Shown here in pieces: positions 61,401-64,000 of a stretch of DNA of 64,000 nt. The stretch is taken from positions 1 through 64,000 of the forward strand of contig NZ_FNDC01000009.1 of assembly GCF_900099655.1 (NCBI RefSeq). The letters run 5' to 3'. Numbering within the stretch: the first letter of the stretch is position 1; every line of letters begins with the position of its first letter. This stretch comes from Planococcus glaciei. GTDB taxonomy: Bacteria; Bacillota; Bacilli; Bacillales_A; Planococcaceae. A model generated the notes under the pieces. It did no database searches. It was not told the origin of the DNA and saw only the letters and a list, made by a program, of their open reading frames with translations. A program made the translations under genes and the position numbers.

Positions 61401-61996
61401 TAAACGTACATTCCTGCAGTATTATCCTGGATGTAAAATGCGTTGCCGCCCCAGAAGCCTGTTCCCGTTGTGACGATGCCTTCAACTTGGATCAGTTCGC
61501 CGCCAGATGTGCGGGCTTTTGCGATGGAATCGACGATTGTTGCAGGTGGTGCTGGCGGTGGTGTAGTGCCTTCACCGATGATTGTATGTGCTGTTGGAGA
61601 TTTTAAACCAGACACTGAAAAATATTTTTCCAGGTTCCCCGTAATGGTAACCTGAGCTTTAAAGTTTTCTGGGTGGTCCACTAAGTTCAATGCTGCGCGT
61701 ACTGATGAACCCGTTGTCAATGCTACCGGCATGATTTTAGCCGGATCTGTTTCATCAGGAGAGTCCGCTAAAGCTAAGTTAGAAGCTACGGTAAACGGCC
61801 CTTCCTGTTTGTAACTTGGTCCGCTAATAACTGTTCCAACGATATATCCTTTCACTGTAGCTGTACCGCTGTTATTGGCGATCGCTTCCGCTACTGTAAT
61901 CGGTTCTGCGGCATTTGCTGTTGCCATGGTTGGCAAGACAGCGGACAAAGCCAGAAGAAGGCTTAAGAAAATCTTGGTGAATACGTTTTTCGACAC
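58436..61996 (-). CDS. Cell-surface nuclease (EEP family) with three SLH domains
   Basis: About 1186 residues from GTG 61996 (AGGAG ahead); the open frame continues upstream to 62155 but has no start signal there. Signal peptide, DUF6359-like N-terminal domain, OB-fold segments, chitobiase-like Ig segment ('AKIYYTLDGSAPSANST') and EEP catalytic domain ('VASYNVENFS', 'EVQDNDGP', 'TAHLNSKGGD', 'VTGDMNDFEF', 'HASDHDPVLAQ') are colinear with the protein at 52273-55770. The C-terminal 180 residues differ: they are three SLH domains with motifs LTRW, ITRA and ASRE, somewhat degenerate. It should be held on wall polysaccharide and digest nucleic acids near the cell. Confidence 0.94.
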   Translation of the reverse strand: MSKNVFTKIFLSLLLALSAVLPTMATANAAEPITVAEAIANNSGTATVKGYIVGTVISGPSYKQEGPFTVASNLALADSPDETDPAKIMPVALTTGSSVRAALNLVDHPENFKAQVTITGNLEKYFSVSGLKSPTAHTIIGEGTTPPPAPPATIVDSIAKARTSGGELIQVEGIVTTGTGFWGGNAFYIQDNTAGMYVYTSSANVAPGDKVRLTGKTSEYSGELQLQPASIEVVSKNNALPETQTVTPAGVNEETQGEHILIENAIITGLTSVNAYGTFEFTAKAENGETVVVRNDNRNGYLFDQFTKQYKEGDLIRVSGIASKFNTSYQVKTLGSESFDLVNKPAVYTNHFPGIISDGTEIVLQSGWDNAKIYYTLDGSAPSANSTLYTAPFKLAKDTTIKAIAIGDKTSEVFSFDYTVLKTADLKIREIQGDGHYSDYQGVVVNDIVGVVTHLYNSANFVIQDTNPDNDLTTSEAIMVNKASNGLVVGDLVKVNGTVEEHFQEGYSDMKDVDLPITRIRATEAAATGTAPLPEPVVIGEDVQPPSEIIDNDGLTSFDPEEDGIDFWESLELMRLAVPNAKILGPQGYGEVVVVAENSPNTKFHKQGGILLSENDYNPERITVDFNNESFIAKAGDSFDGDVIGVMGFGFGNYKLWTNEKDLPPLVDGKVKPETTWIENAEDKLTVASYNVENFSADPNHTSNEKAARLGESFVKNLNSPDIISLIEVQDNDGPVASGNSDATQSFERLIAAIKAAGGPEYKFTDIAPEYNKDGGEPGGNIRVGFLYNPERVSLVEGTKGSSTETNSWKDGELVLNPGRIQPIPMPGTRKPLAAQFEFQGEKVVVITAHLNSKGGDQSLFGKNQPPVLGSVPERIELAKAINGFIAEGQKQDPDLNVVVTGDMNDFEFTPALKALKGDYLTNKVEDVPLEDRFSYYYQGNSQVLDHILVTNNLADSTDIDMLHINSMFMEYHGHASDHDPVLAQIDFQATEEEPELPEMPFTDVFESDWSYSHIYNLYRDQIINGTTATTFSPKQNLTRWQAVTILSRIYDLEPTTKAPFKDIGRLPKERQAEINAAFAAGLIKGYSPTEFKPNEPITRAHFALLVHRLIELSIDEYPVDKYAPYKDISKLTKEEKEAITVLYELEIATGYNNNFMPKKLASREEAAKMFDIFIDYLVGSEADLQ

Positions 61997-62168
61997 TCGT
62001 TTTCCACTCCTCAGGAGATTTACTATGGTACCGGAATAGTATACTCTATGATTGCCAAAATTTATATTTATTTTTTCGGAATAAGAGAAATAAATACAAT
62101 TTTCATTCATCGCAGCTATACAGAAGCAGAAACATGATATTTCCAAACACCCCAAGCCCTAATTGGAT

Positions 62169-62190
62169 GCTTTTCGCTTCCGCGAAAAGC
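62169..62190. repeat. GCTTTTCGC hairpin, copy 7
   Basis: Arms GCTTTTCGC (62169-62177) and GCGAAAAGC (62182-62190), loop TTCC. It lies 45 bp from array G on the side expected for the array's reversed orientation. Confidence 0.85.
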
Positions 62191-62235
62191 GAAAACCTTC
62201 TCTTCTATAAAATTTTCCGGCTCTGGCCAGGGATT

Positions 62236-62339
62236 GGTGGGAATTCAAGGTGAATTAGTGGGAACTCGCCTCCAAGAGGTAGGAACTCACTTTAAAATGG
62301 TAATAACTCCCCCCCATTGGTGGGAACTCACCTTCACCC
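62236..62339 (-). repeat. 21-bp tandem array G (5 units, reverse orientation)
   Basis: Units start at 62236, 62257, 62278, 62299 (20 bp) and 62319, with cores GGTGGGAACTC and variants, the reverse complement of GAGTTCCCACC. It lies with the hairpin in the gap 61997-62392 between the SLH nuclease and FAD oxidoreductase genes; nothing else is recognised there apart from a terminator. Confidence 0.88.
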
Positions 62340-62353
62340 CACTTTTTCTGCAC

Positions 62354-62382
62354 ACAAAAAGGCATTTGCGCACAAATGCCTT
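62354..62382 (-). terminator. Terminator of the FAD oxidoreductase gene
   Basis: AAGGCATTTG (62359-62368) pairs with CAAATGCCTT (62373-62382) around CGCA, with an A-run to the left. It resembles the terminator at 28317-28352 closely. Confidence 0.88.
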
Positions 62383-62392
62383 CTTCTGCTTC

Positions 62393-64000
62393 TTATTGAA
62401 TTTTCTTCAGCGCTTTTCCGATGAGGTAATAGGCTTCCGCACCGGTTATTGGCCGGTCTTCTTTCAGCCGTTTTGCAATGGTATTGTCAATGAATCCTTC
62501 TTTAACCGCCAGGTCCCACGGACTCTCCGTTTCGGCGGTGATCCCGTTGAATGCAAGAATCAGCTCAGCGGCTTTATCGCGGCTCAATTCCTGGTCTGCC
62601 GCTACCAGCCCTTGCATCGCATCTAAATTGATGCGCATTTTTTCAGCTTCGGGCGTTGAGATGCGGTTGGCGCCGTGCATCAGTATGTTTACAAATGCCT
62701 GTTCCACCATCGGCTTTTCCACTGGCAATTTATTTTCATATGCCCCTTTGACCAAGCCTAAGTTAAGCAGGGTGCGGACTTCCGGATAAAACCATTCCCC
62801 TTCGTAAGAGTAGCCGATGTCGAATGAATAAAGATTGGCGCCTTGCTCTTTCAGTGTACGCTGCAGTTTTTTGATGGCCGCTTTGTCTTTGCTCATTTCC
62901 CGCAAGCTCATGTCTTCGTTGATTGAAATGGCCGCTGCTGCACCTGCCGCTTCGCCGGCCGTCATGCCCGTGGGCAATACCCGCGCACTGCCGGCAGCGA
63001 GCGAGCTGTAGCCGGCGGCTTTGCTTGCGACGAGCAATCCGTCTACGTTTTGCGGCACAAGCGAGCGGAACGGGATGGCATATTGTACCGGATCGCTGTA
63101 GATGGCGCCGTAGTCTTCAATGGACGTGGCTTGTTCATCGACCGGGTAAGCACCGAATCCGATTGAATCCCAATGGTCTTTGTTTTCCCAGACATCGCTC
63201 AATGGCAATTGGTACTCCGCTTTTATGTGGCGGGTTTCTCTTATATAAAGTTCTTCCGGGTAACTTGCCACTTCCGCTTTTTCAAATCCCGGGAAGTTGT
63301 TGCGCAGAAACTCTACTATATAACGGGTTTCTTCTTTCCCCATTTCGATGGCTGCTTTTTTCGACGCCGGGTCCAGTCCGTCCACGCCGAAAATTTGCAG
63401 TGCATTGATGACAATTGTCCCGTCGCTCTGGCGGACAATGTTCAAACCGCGAAGGCGGGTGTCTTTTGCGTAGTGCGCTTTATAATCAAAATGCAGATCG
63501 CCGTATCCCCAGGCGACATTGCCGCTTACCTCGCCGCCGCCAAAAACGCCTTCTTTCGATGCTTTTTGGAGCCCTTCCCAGTCGACGCCTTTCAAGTGGA
63601 TCATCAGCGTCACGGCCATTTTCCGGTCTTCAAGGTTCATGTCTCCGCCGCCAGTAAAATAAGGAGCCCCTGCTTTTACTGCCAAATCCCCGTCTTTTGT
63701 GCTGTCGATAAAGCGTTTCGCCGTAACCGTCCGGCTTTCTCCCGACGCTTCCGTCACCCCAATGGCCGAAAGACGTTTGCCTTCTTTCACCGTTTCAGTG
63801 ATTTGCGTTTCCTTCATTAAGGTCAGGTTATCTTCTTCATCCACCAATTGGTGGAACGCTTTTTCCGCTGTTTCAATGTCAAAGCCTACTTGGCCGCCGA
63901 CTATCTCATGCCATTCGGCAAAAATGCCGGCATTGGCCGGATTGCCGTTTTTGTCCGAGCTGACATCGAGAAAATTCAGCATGCCGTCTGTCATTAAACC
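62393..64000 (-). CDS. FAD-dependent oxidoreductase with SLH-like C-terminus (5' end outside window)
   Basis: At least 535 residues are visible; the frame is open to the right edge ('..GLMTDGMLNFLDVSS'), and the N-terminal Rossmann G-x-G-x-x-G loop must lie beyond it. The visible part fits the FAD_oxidored family: 'TDGMLNFLDVSSDKNGN' near the start, 'AKRFIDSTKDGDLAVKAGAPYFTGG' around 93-117, 'RETRHIKAEYQLPLSDVW' and 'ASKAAGYSSLAAGSARVLPTGMTAGEAAGAAAAI'-type FAD-binding close (key R, G-A-R, G-x-A-A-G-x-A-A). The last 150 residues ('WFYPEVRTLLNLGLVKGAY', 'LSRDKAAELILAFNG', 'ITGAEAYYLIGKAL') look like degenerate SLH domains. This suggests a surface-located enzyme of unknown substrate. Confidence 0.8.
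   Translation of the reverse strand, partial: GLMTDGMLNFLDVSSDKNGNPANAGIFAEWHEIVGGQVGFDIETAEKAFHQLVDEEDNLTLMKETQITETVKEGKRLSAIGVTEASGESRTVTAKRFIDSTKDGDLAVKAGAPYFTGGGDMNLEDRKMAVTLMIHLKGVDWEGLQKASKEGVFGGGEVSGNVAWGYGDLHFDYKAHYAKDTRLRGLNIVRQSDGTIVINALQIFGVDGLDPASKKAAIEMGKEETRYIVEFLRNNFPGFEKAEVASYPEELYIRETRHIKAEYQLPLSDVWENKDHWDSIGFGAYPVDEQATSIEDYGAIYSDPVQYAIPFRSLVPQNVDGLLVASKAAGYSSLAAGSARVLPTGMTAGEAAGAAAAISINEDMSLREMSKDKAAIKKLQRTLKEQGANLYSFDIGYSYEGEWFYPEVRTLLNLGLVKGAYENKLPVEKPMVEQAFVNILMHGANRISTPEAEKMRINLDAMQGLVAADQELSRDKAAELILAFNGITAETESPWDLAVKEGFIDNTIAKRLKEDRPITGAEAYYLIGKALKKIQ

Overview
The window reads as chromosomal DNA of a low-GC Gram-positive, most likely Bacillales and plausibly Planococcaceae. 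Evidence: strong AGGAGG-type ribosome binding sites, frequent TTG and GTG starts, a YwqC/YwqD/YwqE-type tyrosine phosphorelay, SLH-anchored exoenzymes, a TagF-like teichoic acid polymerase and an NlpC/P60 wall hydrolase. The genus is inference; there is no rRNA or housekeeping marker here.

Left edge (1-1.7 kb): mobile debris. It holds the 5' part of an IS21-type istA with its repeated terminus, a small zinc-ribbon gene, and a truncated, frameshifted REP-associated (Y1/HUH) transposase. Next is a long leftward surface-polysaccharide locus (1.7-24.3 kb), markedly AT-rich in its distal, repeat-unit-specific half. Its promoter-proximal genes are the chain-length/tyrosine kinase/phosphatase trio. 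They are followed by a membrane 4,6-dehydratase, an initiating phosphoglycosyltransferase and a 4-reductase (WbpM-WbpL-WbpV logic), then CapE-CapF-CapG for UDP-L-FucNAc, and a WbuX-WbuY-WbuZ set (amidotransferase plus HisH/HisF-like ammonia channel) predicted to make the acetamidino sugar L-FucNAm. After these come four glycosyltransferases, a UDP-HexNAc dehydrogenase, an O-acetyltransferase, a pyruvyltransferase, Wzy and Wzx. Nearly all the sugars can be derived from UDP-GlcNAc, so the product is a Wzx/Wzy-type acidic, 6-deoxy-amino-sugar polysaccharide.

Right part (24.7-64 kb): genes for cell-surface and secreted enzymes, mostly as single genes with their own terminators. They include two membrane-anchored HtrA-like proteases, a NERD/zinc-ribbon protein, a secreted 5'-nucleotidase/cyclic phosphodiesterase, two acyltransferase-3 proteins, a CDP-glycerol glycerophosphotransferase, three large subtilases, a patatin-like lipase, an NlpC/P60 hydrolase, three secreted nucleases, an excalibur protein and a partial FAD-dependent oxidoreductase. 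Two paralogue pairs, one of subtilases and one of exonuclease/endonuclease/phosphatase nucleases, each have one member with three C-terminal SLH domains and one without.

The most unusual feature is not a gene. Six intergenic regions hold tandem arrays of 20-21 bp units. Five of them share one family (conserved GAGTTCCCACC half, variable half, about 46 units). The arrays sit at a nearly fixed distance and polarity from a perfect or near-perfect hairpin with GCTTTTCGCC / GGCGAAAAGC arms (seven copies). One region uses the same hairpin with an unrelated 20-bp repeat (CGCGCATA). This looks like a modular, dispersed, non-coding repeat element.
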